DNA of 17,861 nt from Bacillota bacterium. Its GTDB lineage: Bacteria > Bacillota > Clostridia > Peptostreptococcales > Anaerovoracaceae. The notes beneath the pieces were generated by a model. The model was not told the DNA's origin. It did not search any database and was given only the letters and a program-made list of their open reading frames with translations. The stretch's first letter is position 1. Each line of letters starts with the position of its first letter. Location of the stretch: positions 1 to 17,861 of the forward strand of contig CAJPNN010000034.1 of the NCBI GenBank assembly GCA_905372035.1. The letters run 5' to 3'. The position numbers and the translations under genes were made by a program. Below are positions 1-6,872 of the stretch, piece by piece.

Positions 1-2
1 TT

Positions 3-221
3 GAAGAACATTTAAGACATACACATATGAAGCGTATAAACAAGGGTATATGCTCTCCTGAAAATACCGTATTGTATACGGATGTTCTTCAAAATATGGA
101 ACGAATAGGAGATCATTGTACCAATATTGCGGAAGCGGTACTTTCAGACATACATTTTAATGACGGATTCAATGCGGATGAAGACGAGACTGAGCCTACG
201 GTTCTAACCACTTCAAATTAA
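3..221 (+). CDS. Na/Pi cotransporter family protein, C-terminal end (partial)
   Basis: The reading frame is open from the window edge and ends in TAA at 219-221, so only about the last 72 residues are present. The segment containing EEHLRHTHMKRINKGICSPE and then NMERIGDHCTNIAE matches the last helices of a PhoU-like domain, as found at the C-terminus of Na+/phosphate symporters (PF02690 plus PhoU). The full protein would import phosphate with sodium at the membrane; this part is cytoplasmic. The ERIGDHxxNIAE motif is the metal-binding signature of PhoU helices. The last 25 residues are acidic and low in complexity. A stand-alone PhoU is possible, but the RINKGICSPE wording fits the transporter tail better. 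The stop codon overlaps the ribosome binding site of the next gene, so the two are probably co-transcribed. Confidence 0.72.
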   Translation, partial: EEHLRHTHMKRINKGICSPENTVLYTDVLQNMERIGDHCTNIAEAVLSDIHFNDGFNADEDETEPTVLTTSN

Positions 222-235
222 AGGAGCTGATTTCA

Positions 236-886
236 TTGATTTTAAAAAAAATATTTTCCAAAGATGGGAAAAATGTTAAATTCGAACCGAATCACGAACT
301 TCTCAAAAGATATGCTCATTCTTCCGTAGACTTTGAAGCAAAGCCTGTTGAAGAGCAAAAACTTCTCTCGATTTTTTATGCAAACAACTATGACCTAATC
401 ACTCGTATAGACGAAGACCTGTCGTTATCTGTATCCGCCACAAAAATGAAAATGACCGACATCGATAAAGGGATAGCTCTTTGCAATGAGTCGATAACTG
501 CTTTTGAACAAGCAAAAGCGGATTATTCCAACATTTCCGGCGGTAATATATATTTCAACGACATATGGGAAAATTCACTCTCGGAATCGGGAGCCCCCGT
601 ATCTGAAATAGATAATATAAAAAAGCTTTTACAGGATTTAAAATACAATTATTATGAAAAAAAGGCCGAATTTGAAGAAAACAAGAAGGTTATAACCGAT
701 ATGGAAAACAAACTTATAGAAATCATATCTTCAAATCCCGGAATCCGCCAGTCGGAAATATATGAGATGTTTGAAGAACAATTTAAAAATGATATCAGAC
801 TTATACTGTTTCACTGGTCTCGTGAAAAAAGAATAAGCCGTCTCAGATCTTTAAATACATATCGTCTGTATTATAAAAAAGATTGA
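236..886 (+). CDS. Unknown protein with coiled-coil centre and C-terminal winged-helix-like segment
   Basis: I do not recognise this 216-aa protein. It starts at TTG (236), with AAGGAG at 221-226 giving a 9-nt spacer; no better ATG lies nearby. No signal peptide or membrane segment is seen, so it should be cytoplasmic. Residues about 60-100 and 125-165 are helical and charged, consistent with a coiled coil. Residues about 160-214 have the pattern of a winged-helix domain: helix, SNPGIRQSEIYEMF (turn and recognition-like helix), a further helix around LILFHWSREKRI, then a basic strand pair ending NTYRLYYKK. This suggests a DNA-binding or protein-contact module, but that is inference from pattern only. 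It follows the phosphate transporter tail directly, so a link with phosphate uptake or its control is possible. Confidence 0.7.
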   Translation: MILKKIFSKDGKNVKFEPNHELLKRYAHSSVDFEAKPVEEQKLLSIFYANNYDLITRIDEDLSLSVSATKMKMTDIDKGIALCNESITAFEQAKADYSNISGGNIYFNDIWENSLSESGAPVSEIDNIKKLLQDLKYNYYEKKAEFEENKKVITDMENKLIEIISSNPGIRQSEIYEMFEEQFKNDIRLILFHWSREKRISRLRSLNTYRLYYKKD

Positions 887-953
887 TTGCTTCTCCTCTC
901 CCTTATAATCCATTCATCCACTCTGAATATTTCTAAAATTTTCTTTATCCGCC

Positions 954-2444
954 TCATTTAAAAACTCTCGCCGCTTTCACTGCCGTTTTCCATCCGGCAT
1001 AAAGATTTTTTCTGTATATATCATCCATATCGGGTTCAAATTTTCTATCAATTCTATATGAGGTTTCGATCTCTTCTTTATCTTTCCAAAAGCCTACTCC
1101 GAGACCTGCTAAAAATGCCGCTCCAAGTGCCGTGGTTTCTAAAATTTCAGGTCTTTCTACCGTTATATTCATTATATCCGCCTGAAACTGCATCAAAAAA
1201 CTGTTTGAACATGCTCCACCATCGACCTTTAATTTTGTAGGTAGTATTCCGCTGTCGTTTTTCATCACATCTATAACCTCTTTGGACTGATATGCGAGCG
1301 ATTCCAAAGTAGCCCTTACAAAGTGCTCTTTGCTGCTCCCTCTCGTCAAACCGAACACCGCACCTCTCGCCTGATGATCCCAATATGGTGCTCCCATGCC
1401 TACAAATGCGGGAACGACATATATGCCCGCTGAATCTTTTACTTTTTCAGATAACCTTTCCGTTTCCGAAGCCTCATCTATAAGTCTCAATCCGTCTCTT
1501 AACCATTGTACCGCACTACCTGCTACAAGCACGCTTCCCTCTATTGCATAAGTTGTCTTACCGTCTATATTCCACGCTATGGTAGTAAGAAGACCGTTAT
1601 CGGAAAATACCGGTTCGGAACCTGTATTCATAAGTGTAAAACAGCCTGTCCCATATGTATTTTTAACCATGCCTTCTTTAAAACAGCCCTGTCCGAATAG
1701 GGCTGCCTGCTGATCTCCCGCTATTCCCGAAATAGGCACTTCGGCATTGAAAAAATCACTCGGGTTGGTATATCCGAACACTCCTGATGAAGACTTCACT
1801 TCCGGCAAAAGTGTCTCGTTTATTCCATAGATATCTAAAAGTTCTTTATCCCATTTACATGTATTTATATTGAAAAGCTGCGTTCTTGAAGCATTACTGT
1901 AGTCAGTAACGTGACTTTTGCCGCCCGAAAGTTTCCAAACTATCCATGAGTCCATCGTTCCGAATAGAAGCTCGCCTTTTTCAGCTTTTTCTTTCGCTCC
2001 TTCGACATTATCCAGTATCCATTTTATTTTACTTGAAGAAAAATACGGATTTACTATAAGTCCGGTCTTTTCACGAATAACAGTTTCATATCCTCGGGCT
2101 TTGATCTCTTCACAAATTTTATCCGTCTGCGTAGACTGCCAGACAACGGCATTATATATAGGTTCTCCTGTATTTTTATCCCATACTACCGTTGTTTCTC
2201 TCTGATTCGTTATGCCTATAGCTTCTATATCGGAATGTTTGATGTTCTTTTTGAGTAACGCTTCTGTTATAACGGTTGCTGTCGTGACCCATATTTCCTC
2301 AGCATTGTGCTCCACCCATCCCGGTCCGGGAAAATATTGTGTGAATTCTTTTTGTGCGGTGCTTACCACTCTCATGCTTTTATCGAAAATTATAGCTCTG
2401 CTGCTCGTCGTTCCCTGATCAACAGCTAAAATATAACGCCCCAT
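954..2444 (-). CDS. glpK: Glycerol kinase
   Basis: Phosphorylates glycerol to sn-glycerol 3-phosphate with ATP in the cytoplasm. The protein is 496 aa, normal for the FGGY family. The N-terminal phosphate loop DQGTTSSRAIIFD (9-21), NQRETTVVWD (80-89), SGIAGDQQAALF with the catalytic Asp at 244, KNTYGTGCF and VDGGACSNSFLMQ are all intact. The frame is open to 2489, but the start at 2444 is preferred because GGAGGGA lies 6 nt upstream (2451-2457) and the promoter covers the upstream codons. In Enterococcus and Bacillus glycerol kinases a His in an HFYG segment, 14 residues before the catalytic Asp, is phosphorylated by the PTS; here that position is Asp230 (DFFN). No glpF or glpD lies beside it, so the kinase seems monocistronic. 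Identity is very secure. Confidence 0.97.
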   Translation of the reverse strand: MGRYILAVDQGTTSSRAIIFDKSMRVVSTAQKEFTQYFPGPGWVEHNAEEIWVTTATVITEALLKKNIKHSDIEAIGITNQRETTVVWDKNTGEPIYNAVVWQSTQTDKICEEIKARGYETVIREKTGLIVNPYFSSSKIKWILDNVEGAKEKAEKGELLFGTMDSWIVWKLSGGKSHVTDYSNASRTQLFNINTCKWDKELLDIYGINETLLPEVKSSSGVFGYTNPSDFFNAEVPISGIAGDQQAALFGQGCFKEGMVKNTYGTGCFTLMNTGSEPVFSDNGLLTTIAWNIDGKTTYAIEGSVLVAGSAVQWLRDGLRLIDEASETERLSEKVKDSAGIYVVPAFVGMGAPYWDHQARGAVFGLTRGSSKEHFVRATLESLAYQSKEVIDVMKNDSGILPTKLKVDGGACSNSFLMQFQADIMNITVERPEILETTALGAAFLAGLGVGFWKDKEEIETSYRIDRKFEPDMDDIYRKNLYAGWKTAVKAARVFK

Positions 2445-2479
2445 GTTTTTTCCCTCCGAAGTTTTTCTGTAGTGCGAAA

Positions 2480-2508
2480 ATCGTATCATTGCAAAATAAT
2501 ATTGTCAA
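2480..2508 (-). promoter_or_regulatory. glpK promoter with extended -10
   Basis: On the minus strand TTGACA (2503-2508, consensus) is followed by a 17-nt spacer and TACGAT (2480-2485), preceded by TG one base upstream, an extended -10 (TGaTACGAT). The predicted transcript starts near 2473, about 29 nt before the glpK ATG. This excludes the longer open frame that begins at 2489. Confidence 0.7.
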
Positions 2509-2526
2509 CTCCATTCTATAACAAAA

Positions 2527-2536
2527 CGGTATACCG
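2527..2536. promoter_or_regulatory. Palindrome between divergent promoters (candidate operator)
   Basis: CGGTATACCG is a perfect 10-bp palindrome sitting between the -35 box of glpK (2503-2508) and the -35 box of the divergent membrane protein gene (2550-2555). Its half CGGTATA recurs at 2598-2604 downstream of the second promoter. It could bind a dimeric regulator acting on both genes. No known regulator consensus was matched. Confidence 0.35.
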
Positions 2537-2549
2537 GGGAGCGGTTTTA

Positions 2550-2579
2550 TTGACAATTCCAACTGAATGATGTTATACT
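2550..2579 (+). promoter_or_regulatory. Promoter of the four-helix membrane protein gene
   Basis: TTGACA (2550-2555) is followed by an 18-nt spacer and TATACT (2574-2579), with TG at 2571-2572 forming an extended -10 (TGtTATACT). It is close to consensus and should be strong. The predicted leader before the ATG at 2682 is about 95 nt. Confidence 0.72.
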
Positions 2580-2620
2580 TTTCATAATATGATTAATCGG
2601 TATAATTGATAAAATATTTA

Positions 2621-2657
2621 AAATCAAGTAAGTGCACCAGATACATATTCTTGATTT
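2621..2657 (+). repeat. Inverted repeat in the 5' leader of the 2682 gene
   Basis: AAATCAAG (2621-2628) and CTTGATTT (2650-2657) are perfect 8-bp inverted arms around a 21-nt loop. In the leader RNA they would form a hairpin ending 13 nt before the ribosome binding site. No T-run follows, so it is not a terminator. A role in RNA stability or translation control is only a guess. Confidence 0.35.
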
Positions 2658-2681
2658 ACACAAAATGTTAGGAGGGAAATA

Positions 2682-3092
2682 ATGGATAAGAATAAAAAAG
2701 TACAGGTAATTGTATTGGCAGGGCTAATATTAACCGTCATTGCTATATTTCTCACATTATACAAAGCCACTGTCGCAGGTGAGAGTGTAAGTGATTCTAT
2801 TTTCAGTGCATACCACGATCAGGGGAGAACAGGATTGATCCTGCTCTTTCTGGGAGCACCTATCTTAGCCGGCATCTTTGTTTTACTAAAGAAAAGAATT
2901 CCTGTCATAATCTTCGGATTACTCCAGTGTGGGCTTTGGGCTCTAATGGCATCCACTTTTAAAGATCAAGGTGTCGACAGCGTAGATTTCAGCTACGGTC
3001 CGGGATTTTATATAGGTCTGTTGGCTGCTGTTATAATAGTTGTAGGCGGTATAATTGCAATCGCAACAAAAGCTTTCAAAGAACCTAAATAA
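2682..3092 (+). CDS. Unknown four-helix membrane protein
   Basis: I do not recognise this 136-aa protein. It has GGAGGG at 2671-2676, 5 nt before ATG, under a near-consensus promoter. Four hydrophobic segments are visible at about residues 8-26, 48-68, 73-91 and 108-127, joined by short loops. The first loop, residues about 27-47, holds ESVSDSIFSAYHDQGRTG; a second loop, about 92-107, is acidic. Basic residues cluster at the N-terminus (DKNKK), between helices two and three (KKR) and at the C-terminus, so the positive-inside rule puts both ends in the cytoplasm. It has no catalytic motif I can name. It is divergent from glpK and shares the intergenic control region with it. Confidence 0.8.
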   Translation: MDKNKKVQVIVLAGLILTVIAIFLTLYKATVAGESVSDSIFSAYHDQGRTGLILLFLGAPILAGIFVLLKKRIPVIIFGLLQCGLWALMASTFKDQGVDSVDFSYGPGFYIGLLAAVIIVVGGIIAIATKAFKEPK

Positions 3093-3165
3093 TTTAATTC
3101 TATATTTTTAATCATTTACCGAGAATCAATAATGATGTTTTCTTCATAACATCATAAAACACTGA

Positions 3166-3216
3166 AAAAGCGGTGCTCCCTTACTTCCTTTATGAAAGCC
3201 GGGTGTCACCGCTTTT
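3166..3216. terminator. Bidirectional terminator between 2682 gene and rubredoxin
   Basis: AAAAGCGGTG (3166-3175) and CACCGCTTTT (3207-3216) are perfect 10-bp arms, with a further CCC/GGG pairing inside the 31-nt loop. The A-rich 5' and T-rich 3' flanks make it work in both directions. It lies between the convergent membrane protein gene and rubredoxin, whose stop is only 4 nt away. Confidence 0.75.
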
Positions 3217-3220
3217 GTTG

Positions 3221-3382
3221 TCAGTCTATCTTTTTGAACTGCATTTTTTTTGCTCCGCATATCGGACACTCCCAGCTTTCAGGAAGATCCTCAAATGCGG
3301 TACCCGGCTCTATTCCGCCTTTTTTGTCCCCTCTTTCGGGATCATAAACATATCCGCAAAGTTCACATTCATACTTATCCAT
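3221..3382 (-). CDS. Rubredoxin
   Basis: A 53-aa single-domain rubredoxin, a cytoplasmic one-electron carrier with one iron bound by four cysteines. Both iron-binding knuckles are present: CELCGY (Cys6, Cys9) and CPICGA (Cys39, Cys42), with the usual YVYDPERGD after the first and GTAFEDLPESWECP before the second. Length is typical for the family. GGAGG at 3389-3393 lies 6 nt upstream of the ATG. It has its own promoter and terminator, so it is monocistronic. In anaerobes such proteins often serve in oxygen and peroxide defence (partners such as rubrerythrin or flavodiiron proteins), but no partner is encoded here. Identity is very secure. Confidence 0.95.
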   Translation of the reverse strand: MDKYECELCGYVYDPERGDKKGGIEPGTAFEDLPESWECPICGAKKMQFKKID

Positions 3383-3448
3383 AACATACCTCCACATGAC
3401 TGCCTAAAGCTTTAGATTTATTATCACGCATTTTTTATATCTCTTTAT

Positions 3449-3477
3449 ATCATAAGTCATATAACAACATTTGTAAA
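3449..3477 (-). promoter_or_regulatory. Rubredoxin promoter
   Basis: On the minus strand TTTACA (3472-3477), a 17-nt spacer and TATGAT (3449-3454) each match consensus at five of six bases. The leader is about 60 nt and holds a 12-bp palindrome CTAAAGCTTTAG at 3404-3415, just upstream of the ribosome binding site. Confidence 0.6.
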
Positions 3478-3507
3478 CATTATGGATTTAACTTTTTTCT
3501 CCGATTT

Positions 3508-3612
3508 TTAGAAAAACTTAAGCTTTCCGGCAACAAGTATAAATGTAGCTATCCATGATCCGACCAGGAAAACATTGAATCCCTGTCTGTATTTGAATTC
3601 CTTTCTATCCAT
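3508..3612 (-). CDS. Small single-pass membrane peptide (34 aa) after the sensor kinase
   Basis: A short frame starts with ATG at 3610-3612 and ends in TAA at 3508-3510. It begins 24 nt after the stop of the large sensor kinase and is preceded by a GGGGG stretch (about 3618-3622) 5-6 nt from the ATG. The N-terminus is basic (MDRKEFKYRQG), followed by one hydrophobic helix (FNVFLVGSWIATFILVAG) and a short basic end (KLKFF). This is the layout of small bacterial membrane peptides that bind larger membrane proteins. Because it closes the regulator-kinase operon, it may tune the kinase, but that is inference. I do not recognise a family. The chance that a 34-codon frame is spurious is real; the ribosome binding site, charge layout and position argue for it. 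Confidence 0.55.
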   Translation of the reverse strand: MDRKEFKYRQGFNVFLVGSWIATFILVAGKLKFF

Positions 3613-3636
3613 AGCATTTCCCCCTTTTTGACATTT

Positions 3637-5883
3637 TTAAATTTTATTGCTGTTCGGCAAAGCGATTTCAGTTTTAAAAAGGTCACCGTCCACAGTAATT
3701 TTAAAGGTTCCTCCCATAAGCTCGGTAAAGTTTTTTGCTATGGCTAATCCGAGTCCGTTACCCTCTCCGCTTCTTGCGCTGTCACCCTTTGAAAATCTGG
3801 ATATAAGCTCATCCGCCGTTTGAAATATCTCATCTCTGGATGTATTTTTTATCGTCAGGCATGACATTTTACTTTCATCGTCCTGTTTTATCTCAATATA
3901 TACTCTGCTGTCAGCAAGGGCATACTTTGAAACATTTCCCAATATATTGTCAAGTATTCTCGATGTAGCTTTTCCATCTACATATACCGTTGACGTATCC
4001 TCAGGTAAATCCGTTATTATTCTCAAACCGCTTTCGCTCAATCTGTCCTGCCAGTCACCCAAAAGCTGCTTTGTAAGCTCCACAAGATCTATATCCATAG
4101 GTTTTAAATCCATCTTACCCGACCCGCTTTTAGATACTTCCATCAAATCTTCCATCAGAGTTTTAAGCTTTTGTGAAGTTCTGTCAAGACCGTCTATATA
4201 TTCTCCAAGTTTTTGATTATCCACTTTCTCTTTTTTTATCAGATCCACATACCCTATTATTGACGTCAGCGGTGTTTTTATGTCATGACTTACATTAGTT
4301 ATAAGTTCTGTCTGCATACGTTCACTTTTGGTTCTCTCTTTAACCGCTACATCAAGTCCGTTACCTATCTCGTTCAACTTTTCAGCCAACAATTTCTCAT
4401 GTCCGTCAAACTTTTCTTCGTCAAACTTGTGTTTCAAATTGCCTTTTGCCATTTTTTCAACGCCCGAGATAATATCGTCAAACTGCTCTCTTTCTTTTAT
4501 TATACTCTTTATAAACAGGACATCTATTATAAGTGCGATCAAAATACCTATCGATGAATCCATTGATCCCAACGTAAATATGGGAATTATCATATTTAAC
4601 GATGCGCATAATATAAACTTGAAAACCAACATTTTAGATGCACTGTTTCTTTGCGACATTGCGGCATTCTCTTTATTGATTTCACCGATTAACGTATATA
4701 GGACGCTATTTTTCCATAATGTATTTTCTCTTATTCGCTTAAATAGACTTATATAACCCACAAGACAAAATATATTCGTAACAAATGCGGCAATCGCTAA
4801 GGATGAAACCTGCAACATCATATTTGTATTAAAATGATTCACAAAATCAAGCCCGTCAAACACGCTCTCTCCCGTAAAATTTATTCCTGTGGACAAAGGC
4901 AAGACTATGCCTAATATGATAATAAAGAATGCAATCTCCGTTTTTATACTGTCAAAACGATTGAGCGAATCTTTCCTCTTTAAAATGTTTATTGCCAATA
5001 AAATAAGTACTGTCAACATTGCTGCCAGGTCGGCAATCATTACAATCCCGAGAGTTTTAGGCGAAAACTTCAACGCCGTATCGTATACCTTTTGAGCTTC
5101 CGCATATTCTCCTGCCGGATCCAGTTTGCTGCTCACCCCTACTTTCAGGCTATATTTCGAGTCTATCCTTCTAAGCTCATTAAAGATCTCCTGCTCGGTA
5201 ACATCATATATTTTTATACCTTTCATATTTTTATACGAATCGCTGTGATAAACCGTAATATTTGTCCCTGATTTTACCACATTATACTGAAAGTCTTTGC
5301 TAAGAGATTTCATTATGGAATTTTTATTTATATAATTTATATAATCTTGTGAAAGATTTTCAACGGCATTATTAACAGCATGTAAAACCTCCTCTTTTTG
5401 ATCATCTGTATTTATATTATTTTTGTTTAAATAATCCTGAAATGATGAATATTCTCCCGACGGTTTTACATTATCCACAAAATTCTTTTGATCCCGCTCC
5501 AAAGTCACACTTGCATTTCCGTTCTTGAGCCATTGAACAATATCTCCTGACCTGTACATTATTTTAGGAATTATATTTTCTTTATTATTGCTGTCATAAT
5601 ATACTTCATATTCTCCTTTTCTCTCCCTTAAGTATCTCATTAGATCTATCTCTTTCTCAGCATTTGAAAACAATTCATTCGCCCAAATAACTTCGTTTAA
5701 TTTACCTGCGTCCTTAAGCAGAACTCTTTCATAAAGATTTGTTTTATAAAAACTTCTCGCTTTATTTCCATATGTATCATAAATATCAAAATTTCCTGTC
5801 GCGGAAAAAATTAAAAAAGTTGCTATCAAAACCGAAGCTAATATAATTTGTATTGTTATAAGTGCAGTTCCCTTCTTCTTCAT
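3637..5883 (-). CDS. Large multi-pass sensor histidine kinase
   Basis: Membrane sensor kinase of 748 aa that should phosphorylate the response regulator encoded 16 nt upstream. A first membrane helix (8-28) is followed by an outside region of about 250 residues (30-275) with no domain I can name. Further helices lie at about 278-300, 317-335, 355-380, 418-438 and 442-462. A linker with a HAMP-like helix pair (about 463-520) leads to the HisKA domain, with phospho-acceptor His533 in NVSHDIKTPLTS. The ATPase domain shows the N box (DNILGNVSKYA, 645-655) and the G box (GNGLGLAIAKNF, 709-719). Its outer region and multi-helix core resemble clostridial kinases paired with VanR/KdpE-like regulators. 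The stimulus is unknown. A GGGAG ribosome binding site at 5891-5895 fits the start. Confidence 0.93.
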   Translation of the reverse strand: MKKKGTALITIQIILASVLIATFLIFSATGNFDIYDTYGNKARSFYKTNLYERVLLKDAGKLNEVIWANELFSNAEKEIDLMRYLRERKGEYEVYYDSNNKENIIPKIMYRSGDIVQWLKNGNASVTLERDQKNFVDNVKPSGEYSSFQDYLNKNNINTDDQKEEVLHAVNNAVENLSQDYINYINKNSIMKSLSKDFQYNVVKSGTNITVYHSDSYKNMKGIKIYDVTEQEIFNELRRIDSKYSLKVGVSSKLDPAGEYAEAQKVYDTALKFSPKTLGIVMIADLAAMLTVLILLAINILKRKDSLNRFDSIKTEIAFFIIILGIVLPLSTGINFTGESVFDGLDFVNHFNTNMMLQVSSLAIAAFVTNIFCLVGYISLFKRIRENTLWKNSVLYTLIGEINKENAAMSQRNSASKMLVFKFILCASLNMIIPIFTLGSMDSSIGILIALIIDVLFIKSIIKEREQFDDIISGVEKMAKGNLKHKFDEEKFDGHEKLLAEKLNEIGNGLDVAVKERTKSERMQTELITNVSHDIKTPLTSIIGYVDLIKKEKVDNQKLGEYIDGLDRTSQKLKTLMEDLMEVSKSGSGKMDLKPMDIDLVELTKQLLGDWQDRLSESGLRIITDLPEDTSTVYVDGKATSRILDNILGNVSKYALADSRVYIEIKQDDESKMSCLTIKNTSRDEIFQTADELISRFSKGDSARSGEGNGLGLAIAKNFTELMGGTFKITVDGDLFKTEIALPNSNKI

Positions 5884-5899
5884 CTCCGTCTCCCTTTTT

Positions 5900-6601
5900 C
5901 TAATCCCTTATCTCTTCCAGTTTATATCCTATTCCCCACAGTACTTTAAGATATCTCGGTTCTTTAGGATTTATCTCTATCTTTTCTCTTATATGTCTTA
6001 TATGTACAGCCACAACATTATCCATACCTACAGCTTCTTCGTTCCAAATATTCTCATAAAGCTGCGTGCTGCTATATACTTTCCCTACATTTTTTATCAT
6101 ATACAAAAGAATTTTATATTCTATCGGTGTTAATTTTATTTCACTGCCGTCTATCTCTACAATTTTTCTGTTGTCATCCACTACAAGCTGTCCGGTGCTG
6201 TATACTTCATCGCTTTCCTTTCTGTGCTTACCTCCCAAAAGTGTATATCTTCTGAGCTGAGACTTTACACGAGCAATAAGCTCCAAAGGATTGAACGGCT
6301 TTGTTAAATAATCATCAGCTCCGACATTAAGCCCCAATATTTTGTCGATATCTTCTCCTTTGGCAGAGAGCATAATTATGGGCACCGCCCATGTTTCTCT
6401 TATTTTAATCGCTGTCTGTATCCCGTCGATCTCCGGCATCATAATATCCAAAATCAACAAATGAATTTCTTCTCTTTCGAGAATATCAAGAGCTTCTCTG
6501 CCGTTGTACGCCGTTTTTACATTATAGCCTTCATTGGTAAGATAAACCGAAATTATTTTTACTATATCTTTATCGTCATCACATACAAGAATATTATTCA
6601 T
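5900..6601 (-). CDS. OmpR-family response regulator (VanR-like)
   Basis: Cytoplasmic transcription regulator of 233 aa. The receiver domain (1-115) has the acidic pair Asp8-Asp9, phospho-acceptor Asp52 (LILDIMMPEIDG), Ser79 at the switch position and Lys101 (YLTKPF). The C-terminal winged helix (about 135-230) shows the usual ELTPIEYKILLYM-type start and recognition helix near NVVAVHIRHIREKIE. The frame is open to 6631, but the ATG at 6601 is preferred because GGAGG (6607-6611) lies 5 nt upstream. It is first in an operon with the 748-aa kinase and the 34-aa peptide. Direct repeats upstream suggest it may control its own promoter. Targets are unknown. Confidence 0.93.
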   Translation of the reverse strand: MNNILVCDDDKDIVKIISVYLTNEGYNVKTAYNGREALDILEREEIHLLILDIMMPEIDGIQTAIKIRETWAVPIIMLSAKGEDIDKILGLNVGADDYLTKPFNPLELIARVKSQLRRYTLLGGKHRKESDEVYSTGQLVVDDNRKIVEIDGSEIKLTPIEYKILLYMIKNVGKVYSSTQLYENIWNEEAVGMDNVVAVHIRHIREKIEINPKEPRYLKVLWGIGYKLEEIRD

Positions 6602-6633
6602 AACTACCTCCTTACGCATACATTTTATCATTG

Positions 6634-6676
6634 ATTTATTAAGTTTATGCCTATAAAATTATTAAACAATTATTAA
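6634..6676 (-). promoter_or_regulatory. Tandem direct repeats, candidate response-regulator binding site
   Basis: On the minus strand TTAATAATT occurs twice exactly, at 6668-6676 and 6657-6665, with an 11-bp period. A third copy with one mismatch (TTAATAAAT) lies at 6634-6642, 23 bp (about two helical turns) further on. OmpR-family regulators typically bind such tandem sites. The nearby -10 candidates are weak, as expected for an activated promoter. AT-rich DNA can give such repeats by chance. Confidence 0.4.
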
Positions 6677-6702
6677 GATTTGGCTTTATTTTTAATTAAA
6701 TC

Positions 6703-6738
6703 AAAATAAGGCCGTGTTTTTCCACAGCCTTATTTTTT
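6703..6738. terminator. Bidirectional terminator
   Basis: AAAATAAGGC (6703-6712) and GCCTTATTTT (6727-6736) pair perfectly, with an inner GTG/CAC pairing and a T-rich loop. T-runs follow on both strands. On the minus strand it ends the DUF134-NifX transcript; on the plus strand there is no obvious gene to terminate. The stop codon of the relic reading frame at 6730 falls inside it. Confidence 0.72.
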
Positions 6739-6846
6739 GATTTTCCGATATCTTAAATTTCTTAAAATATTAGACATTGCATCAGCATATACTTTAATAT
6801 CGTCAGCATTTATTACACTGTCATCATTATTATGATAATCTCCATA
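6730..6846 (-). pseudogene. Relic of a truncated gene, possibly M28-type metallopeptidase C-terminus
   Basis: Between DUF134-NifX and the terminator lies a 38-codon minus-strand frame ending in TAA at 6730-6732, with a TAA just before its first codon (6847-6849) and no start or ribosome binding site. Its composition is protein-like rather than intergenic: GDYHNNDDSVINADD, then a helix IKVYADAMSNILRNL and a basic tail. The YHNNDDSVINADDI pattern followed by a last helix recalls the end of M28 aminopeptidases, where a zinc-binding His precedes a Thr/Ser-Asp turn and the closing helix. This assignment is from memory of the family and is weak. The rest of the gene is missing, so deletion on the 5' side is inferred. 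Confidence 0.42.
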
Positions 6847-6872
6847 TTATATATCTGTGATTTATTTCATCA

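Noticed and set aside
1147..1383. 78-aa minus-strand frame inside glpK
   Set aside because: It is a shifted frame within a well-conserved gene and has no ribosome binding site of its own.
3404..3415. CTAAAGCTTTAG palindrome as an attachment site or operator
   Set aside because: It is a short AT-rich palindrome without a loop, in the rubredoxin leader; chance is likely.
4328..4756. 142-aa plus-strand frame antisense to the large sensor kinase
   Set aside because: Opposite a complete kinase domain, low-complexity Ser/Ile/Phe composition typical of an antisense frame, no promoter.
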